A stretch of 64,000 bases of DNA from Mycetohabitans rhizoxinica HKI 454 (GCF_000198775.1 NC_014722.1:1328845-1392844), one strand, 5' to 3'; positions 28,753 through 39,868 are shown, numbered from the stretch's first letter. Notes: a model not told the origin generated them from the sequence alone. Numbers and translations are program-made.

Positions 28753-29405
28753 TGATTTAAAATGCATGTTGCCGCTCTAAGAAGCGTTGTTGCCCATGCA
28801 GTATCCCCGCGATTGCCTTTAAAAAGGCAGCTTAATGCAAGGTGCTAGCCGACTGGGAGCGAGCACGTGCGTTCCGCGCCTTATCGAAGCAATCCTCGCT
28901 GCTGGCAGCAGCACGTTGAAGATGGCTTTCCACACTGATCGAAGCTATCGTCGCCTTGGTGCGACTTGGCTGTGCGCCTAAGCTAGTGCGCTGAGGCACG
29001 CTCCAATTCATCGGCAAGGGATTGGCAAACGCTGGTCCGCCGCGCGCGCAGCCACATCGTGGCAAGGCCGAATACGTCCTTATTCGCGTTATGAATGGTT
29101 CAGTGTGACAGGTAGCGGCGCTGCGCTGGCCTCTAATGAGCATAATGAGCGGCATGCCTTCGGCCCGGCCGGCAGTGGGGGGCAAGCCATGGCGATAGGA
29201 GCAGCTCAGCTGCCAACCCCGGCGGCGCGGCTACACTGCGCGCATGCTGGACTACGCTGTGCGCACGCACGACTATGCCGGGTTGGCCTGCCGCAGCGGC
29301 TTGAGGCGCACCGCGCGAAGGTATGCGCTTACGTTTAATTACGTGGCGCATGGTCCTATGCTGGCGCATGGTCCTATGCTGCTCAGCACTGAATTGTCCT
29401 TATTG
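28753..29405. other. Accessory intergenic stretch, no assigned gene
   Basis: 650 bp between rlmB and the Rpn gene. A short inverted repeat TGCCTTT-AA-AAAGGCA (28814-28829) without T tail follows rlmB. A minus frame at 28832-29185 (ending SVESHLQRAAASSEDCFDKAR) has no recognised domain and no ribosome binding site, so I do not call it. An 18-bp tandem repeat lies at 29345-29380. Base composition is more AT-rich than the flanking housekeeping genes. Confidence 0.4.
29345..29380. repeat. 18-bp perfect tandem repeat
   Basis: GGCGCATGGTCCTATGCT occurs twice head to tail (29345-29362 and 29363-29380), just beyond the 3' end of the Rpn-family gene. Confidence 0.9.
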
Positions 29406-30344
29406 TTAGTGGCAAATCTGCTTCATGTCGGCTTCGGACAAGCCCGTCATACGCTTGACCGTTTCGCGCTCCAAGCCGTTTGCTAGCAACGTGCGCGCGA
29501 TCTTTAGCGCAGCTTCCTTGTGCCCTTCTTCACGGCCTTTTTCACGACCTTCTTCGCGTCCCAGCATCCGGCCGCGCTCCAGGCCTTTTTGCTCGAGCTT
29601 CTGTGCAATCGTCATCAAAACCTCCTCGTGTTGCGGGGAACGGAGCGCCAATTCTCGGATAAATCGCTCCGGATCCGTCGTGTCGCCCCACTGCAGCATA
29701 TAATGCATCAGCGACACCAATTGCTCATGCGTAGTGTACCCTGCGAGCAACAGGCTTGCCAGTTGCTCTACCAGGGTCGCCAAATCGCGTTGCCGGATAT
29801 GCTTTTGCAGCAATTCCAGCATCGCCATGCGTCGATGCGTGATGATTTCATCATCCGGAATCACCGTGACATCCACCAATGGAAAGCCTCCCGCATACAG
29901 CTGCGACGCCAACTCAGGCACCTCGAAGCTATCCAGCCACCGCATCGAGTACGGATACGGACTGACCTGCCCGTGATAAAACAGCAGCGGAATCACCAGC
30001 GGTAACTGGTCATGACCGGCCTCTAGATGGCGCTGCATGGCGGCTATCGCGTAACGTATTAGCCGAAACGCCATATGACGCTCCGGCCGACTTTGATGCT
30101 CGATCAGCGCATAGACATAGCCATCGCCCTGCCGGGTCTGCAGCGACCACAGCACGTCCGAATAGTAGGCACGTAGATCTTCTTCCACAAAGCTGCCCGA
30201 CTCCAGACGCAACGTGTCCAGGTCGCACTGCGCCAACCACTGCGTGGGCAAATGCAGGCTTAAAAAATCCCGCGCGGTTTCCGGATGCGTGAGGAACTGC
30301 TTGAAGAGCGCATCGTGCGGCGTCATCGTCGAGGAGCGTTTCAT
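29406..30344 (-). CDS. Rpn family recombination-promoting nuclease / transposase_31-like
   Basis: A 312-residue protein of the RpnA-E (DUF4351/Transposase_31, PD-(D/E)XK) family. It opens TPHDALFKQFLTHPETARDFL, then has the nuclease-fold segment YSDVLWSLQTRQGDGYVYALIEHQS with the conserved Asp and Glu-x-Gln, LIRYAIAAMQRHL, and the charged GRMLGREEGREKGREEGHKEAALKIARTLL tail (cited here in parts of the chain). Known Rpn proteins are DNA endonucleases that raise RecA-independent recombination. ATG 30344 or 30326; neither has a clear ribosome binding site. It sits in an accessory insert between rlmB and rpiA. Confidence 0.88.
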   Translation of the reverse strand: MKRSSTMTPHDALFKQFLTHPETARDFLSLHLPTQWLAQCDLDTLRLESGSFVEEDLRAYYSDVLWSLQTRQGDGYVYALIEHQSRPERHMAFRLIRYAIAAMQRHLEAGHDQLPLVIPLLFYHGQVSPYPYSMRWLDSFEVPELASQLYAGGFPLVDVTVIPDDEIITHRRMAMLELLQKHIRQRDLATLVEQLASLLLAGYTTHEQLVSLMHYMLQWGDTTDPERFIRELALRSPQHEEVLMTIAQKLEQKGLERGRMLGREEGREKGREEGHKEAALKIARTLLANGLERETVKRMTGLSEADMKQICH

Positions 30345-30727
30345 GGCGAGCGTGGATCATGGGGGCGCTTACTTTACCACCGCCCGTTCGCAATGCCTCC
30401 ACGGTAGTCCTCCGTCGCGATGACAAAAACGGATCTCTCGAACCGATTTTTGGTGCGCATTTTCTCTGTCCTTGCGTGCGCCGGATGGATTTGAGCCTGC
30501 GCGAGGTCGAGGCGAAGCGCCGCTGGTGCTGCCGTTTGCCTGCTGGGTAAAAGCGGCGCGGTGCTCAGTATGAGCTGGCAAACAAGAATCAGCATGATGC
30601 TCCACGAGCATCGTGCTAGGCTCCCGGTACAGCACCGACGGACACCGGCAAACGCTCTGCATTGAGTGACGTGGCAGCCGGTCAGGTAAACTATCACCAT
30701 CCCACATTTTTCTGCAGTACTTTCCAG
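30345..30727. other. Intergenic stretch upstream of rpiA
   Basis: No supported gene. Overlapping minus frames (30369-30790) lack start signals and recognisable domains. The last ~60 bases must carry the rpiA leader. Confidence 0.4.
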
Positions 30728-31426
30728 ATGACTCAAGCAGAACTCAAGCAGCTCGTTGGCCACGCGGCGGCCGATTATGTGAACACTCACGTACCAGAAG
30801 GGGCGGTAATCGGTGTCGGGACCGGCTCAACCGCGAATTGCTTCATCGATGCGCTTGCTAGCAGCCGGGACCGGTATCGCGGGGCAGTATCGAGTTCCGT
30901 TGCGACGACGAACCGGCTGCTGTCGCATGGGTTTCGCGTATTCGAGTTAGGCGATGTCGAATCGTTGCCCGTCTACGTGGACGGTGCGGACGAGATCGAT
31001 CCGCATGGCGCGATGATCAAGGGCGGTGGTGGGGCATTGACGCGCGAGAAGATCGTCGCATCGGTCGCCGACGTATTCGTGTGTATCGCGGATGGCAGCA
31101 AACTAGTGCCAACGCTCGGCACATTCCCGTTACCGGTCGAAGTCGTGCCAATGGCACGCGTGGCGGTGGCACGTCGCATCGCCCAGTTGACCGCTGGCAC
31201 GCCGGTGTTGAGGCTCACGCACGACGGTGCACCATTCATGACCGACAACGGCAATGAAATTCTCGACGTCAAGGCACTGGCCATCGACGATCCCGTTGCG
31301 CTGGAGCGCGACATGAATCAATGGCCGGGCGTGGTGACCGTCGGGCTGTTCGCTGCGCGCGGTGCCGACCTGTGCCTGGTCGGCACCGAGCACGGCGTGC
31401 AGCGCATCGATTACGCGCGGCGCTAA
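30728..31426 (+). CDS. rpiA: Ribose-5-phosphate isomerase A
   Basis: A 232-residue enzyme of the non-oxidative pentose phosphate pathway interconverting ribose-5-phosphate and ribulose-5-phosphate. Motifs: [15 protein letters not shown] (phosphate loop), [25 protein letters not shown] (active-site Asp, Lys and Glu) and DGSKLV. ATG 30728 ([18 protein letters not shown]) is the family start; the upstream extension is not conserved. It is convergent with the ABC-F gene, 12 bp away. Confidence 0.95.
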   Translation: MTQAELKQLVGHAAADYVNTHVPEGAVIGVGTGSTANCFIDALASSRDRYRGAVSSSVATTNRLLSHGFRVFELGDVESLPVYVDGADEIDPHGAMIKGGGGALTREKIVASVADVFVCIADGSKLVPTLGTFPLPVEVVPMARVAVARRIAQLTAGTPVLRLTHDGAPFMTDNGNEILDVKALAIDDPVALERDMNQWPGVVTVGLFAARGADLCLVGTEHGVQRIDYARR

Positions 31427-31438
31427 TCCCTCTCGCCT

Positions 31439-33427
31439 TCAGCCGATTTGCTCGAGTGCTTCGCTTAGTTCCAGCCACTCGGCTTCGAGCGCGGCGATCT
31501 TATCGCAGACTTCGGCCTGACGCCTCAGTGCGTCGGTCAGACTCGTCTTGTGCGCTGGCTCATGGCTCGACGGCGCCGCGATGAACGCTTCCAGCGAGGC
31601 TTTTTCGGTGTTCAATGCGTCCATCTGCTGCTCGATCTTACCGATCTGGTTCTGTAAAGGCTTGCGCAACTGCGCGGTCTTTTGCCGGGCCTGTGCATCG
31701 GCGCGGCGTTGTGCCTTGCGGTTGATCGCCGGGTCGGCACGGGTCATGTCTGAAGCATCGCCGCGACTTGCCGTGCCGGCACCCGGTGCTGGCGCGTCGG
31801 CCTGCGGGCCGGTCCGTTTTGCCGCTTCGCGCTGCTCGGCTGCATGTTGCAGCAGCCAGTCGCGGTAGTCGTCCAGGTCGCCGTCAAATGGCGCGATTCG
31901 GTGCTTCGCGACCAGCATAAACTGATCGGTCGTCGCGCGCAGCAAGTGCCGGTCGTGAGACACGAGAATCAGCGTTCCTTCGAACTGGGCCAGTGCCATC
32001 GTCAACGCATGGCGCGTTTCGAGATCGAGGTGATTGGTCGGCTCGTCGAGCAGCAATAAATTGGGGCGTTGCCAGACAATCAATGCAAGGGCGAGGCGGG
32101 CTTTTTCGCCGCCCGAGAACGGGCGGATCGGCGTGGTGGCCATTTCGCCGCTGAAGTTGAAGCTACCCAGGAAGTCGCGCAATTCCTGCTCGCGCGTGTC
32201 CGGGGCAAGCCGTGCCAGATGTTGCAGGGGCGTGTCGTCCTCTCGCAACGTCTCGAGTTGGTGCTGCGCGAAATATCCGATCGTCAATCCTTTTGCGTTG
32301 CGTACGACACCTCCAATCGGCGCTAAGGTGCCAGCCAGCGTCTTGATCAACGTCGACTTGCCTTGGCCATTTGCACCGAGCAAACCAATGCGCTGGCCAC
32401 TCTGAATCGATACGTTGACGTCGTCGACGATCACGGCCGGCGCGCCGCCGCTGTCCGACGGATAGCCGCAGCGAACCTGCTCCATCACGAGCATCGGGTT
32501 CGGGGCACATGCGGGTTCACGAAACTCGAAGGTGAGCGGTGACGACGCGTGCGCCGGCGCGATGCGCTCCATTTTTTCGAGTGCCTTCATCCGGCTTTGC
32601 GCTTGTCGCGCTTTCGTGGCCTTGGCCTTGAATCGGTCGATGAAGCTGTGTAGGTGTGCGATCGTACGCTGCTGCTTTTCGTATGCGCTTTGTTGTAATG
32701 CGAGCTGTTGTGCTCGCTGGACCTCGAATTGGCTATAGTTACCACCGTAACGCTTGATCTGGCGTTGTTCTAGGTGCAGCGTGACATTGCATACTGAGTC
32801 GAGAAATTCCCGGTCATGCGAAATGACGATCAGTGTACCCGCGTAGCGATGCAGCCAGTCTTCAAGCCACACGATGGCGTCCAAATCTAGGTGGTTCGTG
32901 GGCTCGTCTAGCAAGAGCAGGTCGGAGCGCGACATCAGCGCTTGCGCGAGGTTTAGCCGCATGCGCCAACCACCGGAAAAACTGGCGACCGGCGCCAGCG
33001 TCTGCTCGAGCGTGAAGCCTAGGCCGAGCAACAGCGCTTGCGCGCGCGCTGGGGCCGAATAGCCGTCGACATCCGCCAGTGCTGCATGCGCGAGCGCTTG
33101 CTCGGCGCCGTCGTCGGCGGCGCACGCCGCGGCGATACGTGCCTCGATGTTGCGCAATTCCGTGTCACCGTCCAGCGTGTAGTCGAGCGCGCTGCGCTCG
33201 ACCGCGGGCGTTTCCTGTGCCACATGCGCGATGCGCCATGATGGCGGCAGCGCGAGTTCGCCGGCATCCGGCTGCAGTTGACCTCGTAAAAGGGCGAACA
33301 GCGTCGACTTGCCAGCGCCATTCGCGCCGATCAGGCCGGCTTTTTCGCCCGGGTTCAGCGTGAAGGTGGCTCCTTCGAAAAGCGACTTCGTGCCGCGCGA
33401 CAGACTAAGTTGGTTGAAGCGGATCAC
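31439..33427 (-). CDS. yheS: ABC-F family ATPase (YheS/Uup type)
   Basis: A 662-residue soluble protein with two ABC ATPase domains and no membrane segments. Domain 1 has Walker A GANGAGKST and signature FSGGWRMRLNLAQAL; domain 2 has GANGQGKST and FSGGEKARLALALI. The Walker B segments read LLLLDEPTNHLDL. Between them lies the ABC-F interdomain linker (Gln/Lys-rich helices); a C-terminal coiled coil follows (RKPLQNQIGKIEQQMDAL). Family members bind the ribosome E site. GTG at 33427 is the start (MIRFNQLSLSRG). Confidence 0.92.
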   Translation of the reverse strand: MIRFNQLSLSRGTKSLFEGATFTLNPGEKAGLIGANGAGKSTLFALLRGQLQPDAGELALPPSWRIAHVAQETPAVERSALDYTLDGDTELRNIEARIAAACAADDGAEQALAHAALADVDGYSAPARAQALLLGLGFTLEQTLAPVASFSGGWRMRLNLAQALMSRSDLLLLDEPTNHLDLDAIVWLEDWLHRYAGTLIVISHDREFLDSVCNVTLHLEQRQIKRYGGNYSQFEVQRAQQLALQQSAYEKQQRTIAHLHSFIDRFKAKATKARQAQSRMKALEKMERIAPAHASSPLTFEFREPACAPNPMLVMEQVRCGYPSDSGGAPAVIVDDVNVSIQSGQRIGLLGANGQGKSTLIKTLAGTLAPIGGVVRNAKGLTIGYFAQHQLETLREDDTPLQHLARLAPDTREQELRDFLGSFNFSGEMATTPIRPFSGGEKARLALALIVWQRPNLLLLDEPTNHLDLETRHALTMALAQFEGTLILVSHDRHLLRATTDQFMLVAKHRIAPFDGDLDDYRDWLLQHAAEQREAAKRTGPQADAPAPGAGTASRGDASDMTRADPAINRKAQRRADAQARQKTAQLRKPLQNQIGKIEQQMDALNTEKASLEAFIAAPSSHEPAHKTSLTDALRRQAEVCDKIAALEAEWLELSEALEQIG

Positions 33428-33571
33428 GGCAGAGGACCATCATGGAGATGCGTGGAAAGACATTATTGTAGATCGGCCCGGCATCGGACAGTGGTGCGTC
33501 CGGCCGATGCCGAGCAGCCCGGAGTTGCTCTACACTGCACGTATTACCTCGTGTTCGTACAAGGAGTCCAG

Positions 33572-34051
33572 ATGAGCCAGCTTTATTCATTCTCTGCGCG
33601 CTCGCTGCAGGGCGACGACATTTCGCTGGAGCGTTACCGCGGCAAGGTCCTGCTAATCGTCAATACCGCCAGTGAATGCGGGTTCACGCCGCAATATGCG
33701 GGGTTGCAGGCTTTGTATGAGCGATATGCGGCGCGCGGCCTGGAGATATTGGGCTTTCCGTGCAACCAGTTTGGCAAACAGGAACCGGGCGACGCGCAGC
33801 AGATCGGCGCATTTTGCGCGAAAAACTACCAGGTCACGTTCCCGATGTTTGACAAGATCGATGTCAACGGCGCCCATGCGCACCCGCTGTATCGCTATTT
33901 GACCGGGGAAGCGCCCGGCGTGCTCGGGACCGAGGCGATCAAGTGGAACTTCACCAAGTTTTTGATCGATCGGGAAGGCAGGCCGGTCAAGCGCTATGCG
34001 CCTGTCACCAAGCCCGACGCGATCGAGCCGGATATCGAAAAGTTGCTTTGA
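33572..34051 (+). CDS. Glutathione peroxidase
   Basis: A 159-residue thioredoxin-fold peroxidase. The catalytic tetrad residues are visible: Cys36 in NTASECGFTPQY, Gln70 in FPCNQFGKQEPG, and Trp-Asn in IKWNFTKFLID. It is a Cys-type enzyme that reduces hydroperoxides. AAGGAG lies 8 bases before ATG 33572, which excludes the longer frame from 33410. It is transcribed divergently from the ABC-F gene. Confidence 0.93.
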   Translation: MSQLYSFSARSLQGDDISLERYRGKVLLIVNTASECGFTPQYAGLQALYERYAARGLEILGFPCNQFGKQEPGDAQQIGAFCAKNYQVTFPMFDKIDVNGAHAHPLYRYLTGEAPGVLGTEAIKWNFTKFLIDREGRPVKRYAPVTKPDAIEPDIEKLL

Positions 34052-34216
34052 AGCGGCTGAACTTGTCGGCATACGTGCTGGTGCGTCTTCTTGTATTGGT
34101 TGGCCGACGCACGTGATGGGAGCGTGTCCTCGACGCAGGGCCCTTGCCCATCGACTAGCGGATGGCGAGACCATCGGTGGACCATGAACGCAGCTTCTTA
34201 GTGCAGCTTTCTGTGT

Positions 34217-34244
34217 GGCTGCGTGTCCACGCGGACACGCAGCC
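34217..34244. other. Perfect 12-bp inverted repeat between convergent genes
   Basis: GGCTGCGTGTCC (34217-34228) pairs exactly with GGACACGCAGCC (34233-34244) over the loop ACGC. There is no T run on either side, so it is not a canonical rho-independent terminator. Lying between convergent gpx and porin genes, it may still stabilise the two 3' ends. Confidence 0.6.
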
Positions 34245-34307
34245 AGGTGTGCGCTGCTGCTGCCATGAACGAGCAGCTGTTAGCGCTTCGATCAAGACCG
34301 CGACAAC

Positions 34308-35519
34308 TTAGAACCGGTGCACGATCCCTGCAGCGGCGGCAAATTGACTCTGCGATGACGAGGGCGCACTGTTCATCACATCGCCGATCGACGCAGTGGC
34401 CTTGACCACGCCCGTGGTGCCGTCCGGTGCCACAGTAAACGTATTGCCGCTTGCGCGCTGGTAAGCCTGCACCATGTAGATGCCGGTACGCTTGGACAGG
34501 CTATAGTACTGCGACAGATTGAACTGATTATACCGTGCTGCGTGCTCGATTCCGTTGGCCTTACTTGCGCGCGCATGGTTGTAGCCGGCAGCGAGGTCCC
34601 ACACTGGGCTCGGTTTCCAGTGCAGCACGACACCCGCCGCATTGAACACGGCCTGATTACGAAAGCGCGACAGCATGCCTGGCACGTACTGTGTGTTCGT
34701 ATAAGAGAGCGAAATATCGAATTCGGGCGCGAATTGCCACCCGCCTGTCACGCCGACGCGTTGTTGTGCCTGCGCGGTTTGGTACCCATAGTTGATCGCC
34801 GACACAGGGGGCTTGCCGTTGGAGGTGGTCGCCGATTGCACATCCCATTCGCCGCCACCGACGGCGGCGTTATTGATGCGTTGAAATCCCGCAGCGATAC
34901 CGAGTGGTCCGTTGATATATTGCACGCCCGCACTCCACGTCGAACCACGGTACGCACTGCCGGGCACGCCCGCGAATGCATATGATCCTCCGAACTTCAG
35001 TCCATTGAGGTTGGGGGACATATAGACAATCGAACTGTTCGTACGGTACGCCAGATTAAGGGAGCTGATGTCGCCTGGGTGCGAGCCGTACGCCGTGAGC
35101 CACGTTGTCGGACTATATGGCGCGAGCAATGTGTAATAGGCTGTATATTGGCGGCCCGCCGTCACGGTCCCGAACTCAGGATGCGCCATACCCACGAATG
35201 CCTGCCGACCAAACTGAGCGTTTTTCTCGAATAGGGCTTCGCCATTTGCGCCGTTGAAACCGGCTTCCAGCGTGAATAGGGCCTTCAGCCCGCCGCCAAG
35301 ATCTTCGTCGCCCTTGAAGCCGATGCGGTTACCTAACCAGACGCCGTGAGCCATCTTGATGGCCGAGCGTCCGCCATTGACCGAGCCCGGCGTTGTCTGG
35401 CTAGTTTGATAGCCAATCCCGTTGTCCACGGCTCCATATAACGTGACGTTGCTCTGTGCCCAAGCGGCATTCGCGGCAAGGCCACTAAAGGCCACAATGG
35501 TCATCGCTCGCTTCTTCAT
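34308..35519 (-). CDS. Gram-negative trimeric porin (Omp38/OpcP type)
   Basis: A 403-residue 16-strand general porin of the betaproteobacterial family. The signal peptide is cleaved after AAWA (MKKRAMTIVAFSGLAANAAWA). The mature start QSNVTLYGAVDNGIGYQT, the loop-3 region and the terminal AAAGIVHRF, ending in Phe for barrel insertion, are all typical. AAAGGAGAA just before the ATG is a strong ribosome binding site. It gives passive diffusion of small solutes across the outer membrane. Monocistronic. Confidence 0.93.
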   Translation of the reverse strand: MKKRAMTIVAFSGLAANAAWAQSNVTLYGAVDNGIGYQTSQTTPGSVNGGRSAIKMAHGVWLGNRIGFKGDEDLGGGLKALFTLEAGFNGANGEALFEKNAQFGRQAFVGMAHPEFGTVTAGRQYTAYYTLLAPYSPTTWLTAYGSHPGDISSLNLAYRTNSSIVYMSPNLNGLKFGGSYAFAGVPGSAYRGSTWSAGVQYINGPLGIAAGFQRINNAAVGGGEWDVQSATTSNGKPPVSAINYGYQTAQAQQRVGVTGGWQFAPEFDISLSYTNTQYVPGMLSRFRNQAVFNAAGVVLHWKPSPVWDLAAGYNHARASKANGIEHAARYNQFNLSQYYSLSKRTGIYMVQAYQRASGNTFTVAPDGTTGVVKATASIGDVMNSAPSSSQSQFAAAAGIVHRF

Positions 35520-36032
35520 TGGTTCTCCTTTCCTGTGCAGCTGACGCTGGTCGCGCGCTGCGTGTGGCGGTTCGGTTTGGACGGATTGAAGCCGTCAAAA
35601 CGCAAGCTCGGCGGCAGCCTGTCTCGGACCTATCCCCCGGCAGGACTGCACGCTACTTTGTGTCCGGCCATCCGACGGACCGTACAATCTTAATGGTAAG
35701 TGGCAAAAAGTACGGCGTTTCGCGCGGATGGCTTGTTTAGAGCGGAATCTGGCGGCCAACGCATAGCTATCAGGAAAAGATTGCGGTTCGACGAACACTT
35801 TGCGGCGTGACACTAAAGTCATCCGGGACCACGCCGTCAAAGGACGGTAACGTCGGCATTTCGAAGATCGATCCGATGGGTCGATTTGTATTAGCAATGC
35901 AATCAAACGCGTAGGCATTGCTATGAATTTTAGAGAAGAGGGCATGATGAAGCTGCATTGAAATTGTCATTGGCCGCCACGCTTCTACTGTTGACGCAGG
36001 CGGCACCCGCTTATCGCATTGAGCCCGCGCCG
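35520..36032. other. Spacer between porin and cardiolipin synthase genes
   Basis: It contains the porin leader on its left. A minus frame from ATG 35970 to 35770 (66 codons, with IGSIFEMPTLPSFDGVVPDDF and a final RRTAIFS) looks protein-like and is AT-richer than its surroundings, but has no strong ribosome binding site and no recognised family. It may be a small hypothetical gene or a fragment. Confidence 0.3.
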
Positions 36033-37478
36033 CTATAGAATCGGCGCGAACAGCCGCGCGACGTGCATCACCATGCGCCGCCACGCCGGTGTGCGCGCGT
36101 ATTCGCTGGCTTGGACCGGATCAGACAATGCGAAATCGGCCTCGAGCATGGCCGCGACCTCTGCGGCAAACGTGGAATCGACAGTCAATAGCATGATCTC
36201 GAAATTCAGGCGAAATGACCGATTATCGAGGTTCGCACTGCCGATTGCGGCGGCGACACAATCGATTAACACGACCTTCTGGTGAAGGAAGCCGGGCCGA
36301 TAGCGGAAGACTGGGACGCCCGCATGCGCCATGTCATGGGCGTACAGTCGGGAGGCTTCAAAAACGACGATATGATCGCGACGCGACGGAATCAGCACGC
36401 GCACGTCGACGCCGCGCATCACGGCGAGCCTGAGGGCGGCGAATACGGCCTCATCGGGTATCAAGTAAGGGCTGGTGATCCAGATGCGCTCGCGTGCCGC
36501 ATGAATCGCTGCAACGAAGAACAACGAGCAGGTTTCCTGGCGGTCGGCCGGACCGCTGGCGATGACCTGGCAATGCATGTTGCCACCGCACGGGCGGATG
36601 GGCGGCGTGGTACGGGGCAGCCGCTGCGTGGCCCAGAACCAATCCTCGACGAACACGAATTCGATTTGCTTCACCACGGGCCCGCGCACTTCTATGTGCG
36701 TATCACGCCACGGCGATAATGGTGGTTTGCCACCCAAATATTCAATACCGACGTTGTGGCCGCCGATGAATGCGCGTTCGCCATCGACGACGATGATTTT
36801 GCGGTGATTGCGGAAATTAAGTTGGAAGCGGTTGACGAAGCGGCGGTTGGTGGCGAACGCATGCACCTGCACGCCGCCGGCACGCAGCGCGCTGACGTAG
36901 GCCGCTGGCAGGTCAATACTGCCGATGCTGTCATACAGCAAATGCACTTGCACCCCTTGTGCCGCCTTGGCCAGCAGTGCATCGCGCAGCATGTCGCCGA
37001 CTGTGTCGGCCCGAATGATGAAGAACTGGATGAGCACGTAGTGACGTGCGGTGTCGATTGCGTCGAAGATCGCCGCAAACGTTGCCTCGCCGTTGACCAG
37101 CGTGCGCACGTGGTTGCCGGCCAAAAACGGCATGTGCGCGAGTGACGACAGTGCGGTGATCGTCTGTACGCCCAGCCGATTAACTGGCGCGCTGTCCAGC
37201 GCGTCGGATTGCGTGCCGATGTCGCCGACCAGATCCAAACGCCGCTCCCGGATCGCCTCGTACTCGACGCGTCGCGCGTCGACATAACCCTCGAAACGGC
37301 TACGCCCCAGGAAAAGGTACGGAACCAGCGTCAAGTAGGGCATCGCGACGAGCGAAACCGCCCACGCGATCGCCCCTTGCGACGTACGCGTGTGGAGAAT
37401 CGCATGGCAGGCGGCGATGACGCCGAGCCCATGCGCACAAGCGACCAATGTACCGAGATGGAGCCAATCCAGTTGCAT
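36033..37478 (-). CDS. clsA: Cardiolipin synthase (phospholipase D family)
   Basis: A 481-residue membrane enzyme joining two phosphatidylglycerols into cardiolipin. Two N-terminal transmembrane helices (LGTLVACAHGLGVIAACHAIL, and IAWAVSLVAMPYLTLVPYLF) precede two HKD motifs: HRKIIVVDGERAFIGG and HQKVVLIDCVAAAIGS, each followed by the N/E segment expected. ATG 37478 (MQLDWLHLG) fits the membrane N-terminus; upstream codons to 37592 look non-native. Confidence 0.93.
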   Translation of the reverse strand: MQLDWLHLGTLVACAHGLGVIAACHAILHTRTSQGAIAWAVSLVAMPYLTLVPYLFLGRSRFEGYVDARRVEYEAIRERRLDLVGDIGTQSDALDSAPVNRLGVQTITALSSLAHMPFLAGNHVRTLVNGEATFAAIFDAIDTARHYVLIQFFIIRADTVGDMLRDALLAKAAQGVQVHLLYDSIGSIDLPAAYVSALRAGGVQVHAFATNRRFVNRFQLNFRNHRKIIVVDGERAFIGGHNVGIEYLGGKPPLSPWRDTHIEVRGPVVKQIEFVFVEDWFWATQRLPRTTPPIRPCGGNMHCQVIASGPADRQETCSLFFVAAIHAARERIWITSPYLIPDEAVFAALRLAVMRGVDVRVLIPSRRDHIVVFEASRLYAHDMAHAGVPVFRYRPGFLHQKVVLIDCVAAAIGSANLDNRSFRLNFEIMLLTVDSTFAAEVAAMLEADFALSDPVQASEYARTPAWRRMVMHVARLFAPIL

Positions 37479-37669
37479 GCGGGAAAGCGGGCCAATGACA
37501 GCTCGCGCGGTGCGGCATGTCTTGCATCTTACCCGTCGTGGCGCTTTTTCGGCAGCGCCGATGTGGCGTGCATGCCGCAACGGCGCATACACTGGGGCGA
37601 TGTGGCGCCGCAGCGTGCGGTTGTGTCTTCTTGTTCAGCGATGCTATACCACGACAGGGCTGCCGTGCA

Positions 37670-38564
37670 TCATGATTGGCGACGTGGCAGGTCCGACGCG
37701 CGCAGTAGAAATACGCTGTCGTCGCCGGCGTGGGTTGGCAGCCACGTCAACGGCAGGCCCCCGAATGCAGCCTCGACGTGGGGCCGTTCGTTGCCGATTT
37801 CAATGACGAGCACCCCGTCATCGGTCAACCAGTCGCGTGCGGCGCCGATGATCCGGCGCACGATATCCATGCCGTCTGAGCCTCCCGCCAGCGCCATGGC
37901 CGGTTCGTGGCGATACTCGGCGGGCAATGCCTGCATCGACGCCTCGTTGACGTAAGGCGGATTGGCCAGAATCAAATCGTACTGGCGCTGCGGCAGCGGC
38001 TCGAACAGATCGCCTTCGAACAGTGTGACCCGCTCATTCAAGTCATAGTCGTCGACGTTGCGCTGCGCCACCTGCAGCGCGTGCGCCGACAGGTCGACCG
38101 CGTCGATCTCGGCGCCTGGGAACGCGTCGGCCGCCATGATCGCAAGGCAGCCGGAGCCGGTGCACAACTCGAGCACCGCGCCCAGTTCGTCGGGCGCGTC
38201 AATCCATGGCGACAGCCGCTCGAGCAGCAACTCGCCGATGAGCGAACGTGGCACGATCACGCGCTCATCGACATGGAAGCGATAGCCGTGTAACCAAGCT
38301 TCGTGGGTCAGATAGGCGGCCGGCAAACCGCTGCGTGACGCGCCGTTCAATGATGTCGAGTACCGCGCCGACTTCCTCGTCCAGCAGACGGGCATCGAGG
38401 AAAGGGTCCAGCGTGTCGAGCGGTAGGTGCAGCGTATGGAGCACCAGATACGCGGCTTCGTCATAAGCGTTTGCACTGCCGTGGCCGAATGCCAATTGAG
38501 CTTGGTTGAAGCGGGTGACCGCGTAGCGCAGCAAGTCGCGGACGGTCGAAAATGGATGATTCAT
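37670..38564 (-). CDS. prmB: 50S ribosomal protein L3 glutamine methyltransferase PrmB, apparent frameshift
   Basis: An N5-glutamine methyltransferase of the HemK family. The N-terminal domain (MNHPFSTVRDLLRYAVTRFN to IERRVTQR) is read from ATG 38564. The methyltransferase part starting LPAAYLTHEAWLHGYRFHVDERVIVPRS lies in another frame and runs to 37670 with SAM motif LELCTGSGCLAI and catalytic NPPY. The join needs removal of one base from the AAA at 38325-38327 (minus-strand TTT). The homopolymer makes a sequencing error plausible. It is the last gene of the minus-strand dap cluster. Confidence 0.85.
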
Positions 38565-38621
38565 GGTAAGCGACGGCATGAGGGCCGGGTTGAGCGTTGG
38601 CGGGTAGGAAGGGGCACGGCG

Positions 38622-38665
38622 GCATGAGGCACCAGCGACGTATTGAGCTTGACGTCGCCGGCGGC
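38622..38665 (-). repeat. 44-bp inverted copy of an rnr segment
   Basis: The reverse complement of 38622-38665 equals 27281-27324 in rnr at 43 of 44 positions (the difference is T for C in CTGGCGCC). In rnr this encodes [15 protein letters not shown]. Here it lies in the spacer between dapE and prmB, within the probable prmB leader, and is not translated as a gene. Confidence 0.9.
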
Positions 38666-38716
38666 CGGGCCGGGCTGCGTCTGGCATCGCCACGGCGGCG
38701 CCAACCGTTCCGTACG

Positions 38717-39868
<1,152 letters not shown>

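Noticed and set aside
28832..29185. 117-codon minus frame between rlmB and the Rpn gene
   Set aside because: No domain, no ribosome binding site; some protein-like stretches but insufficient.
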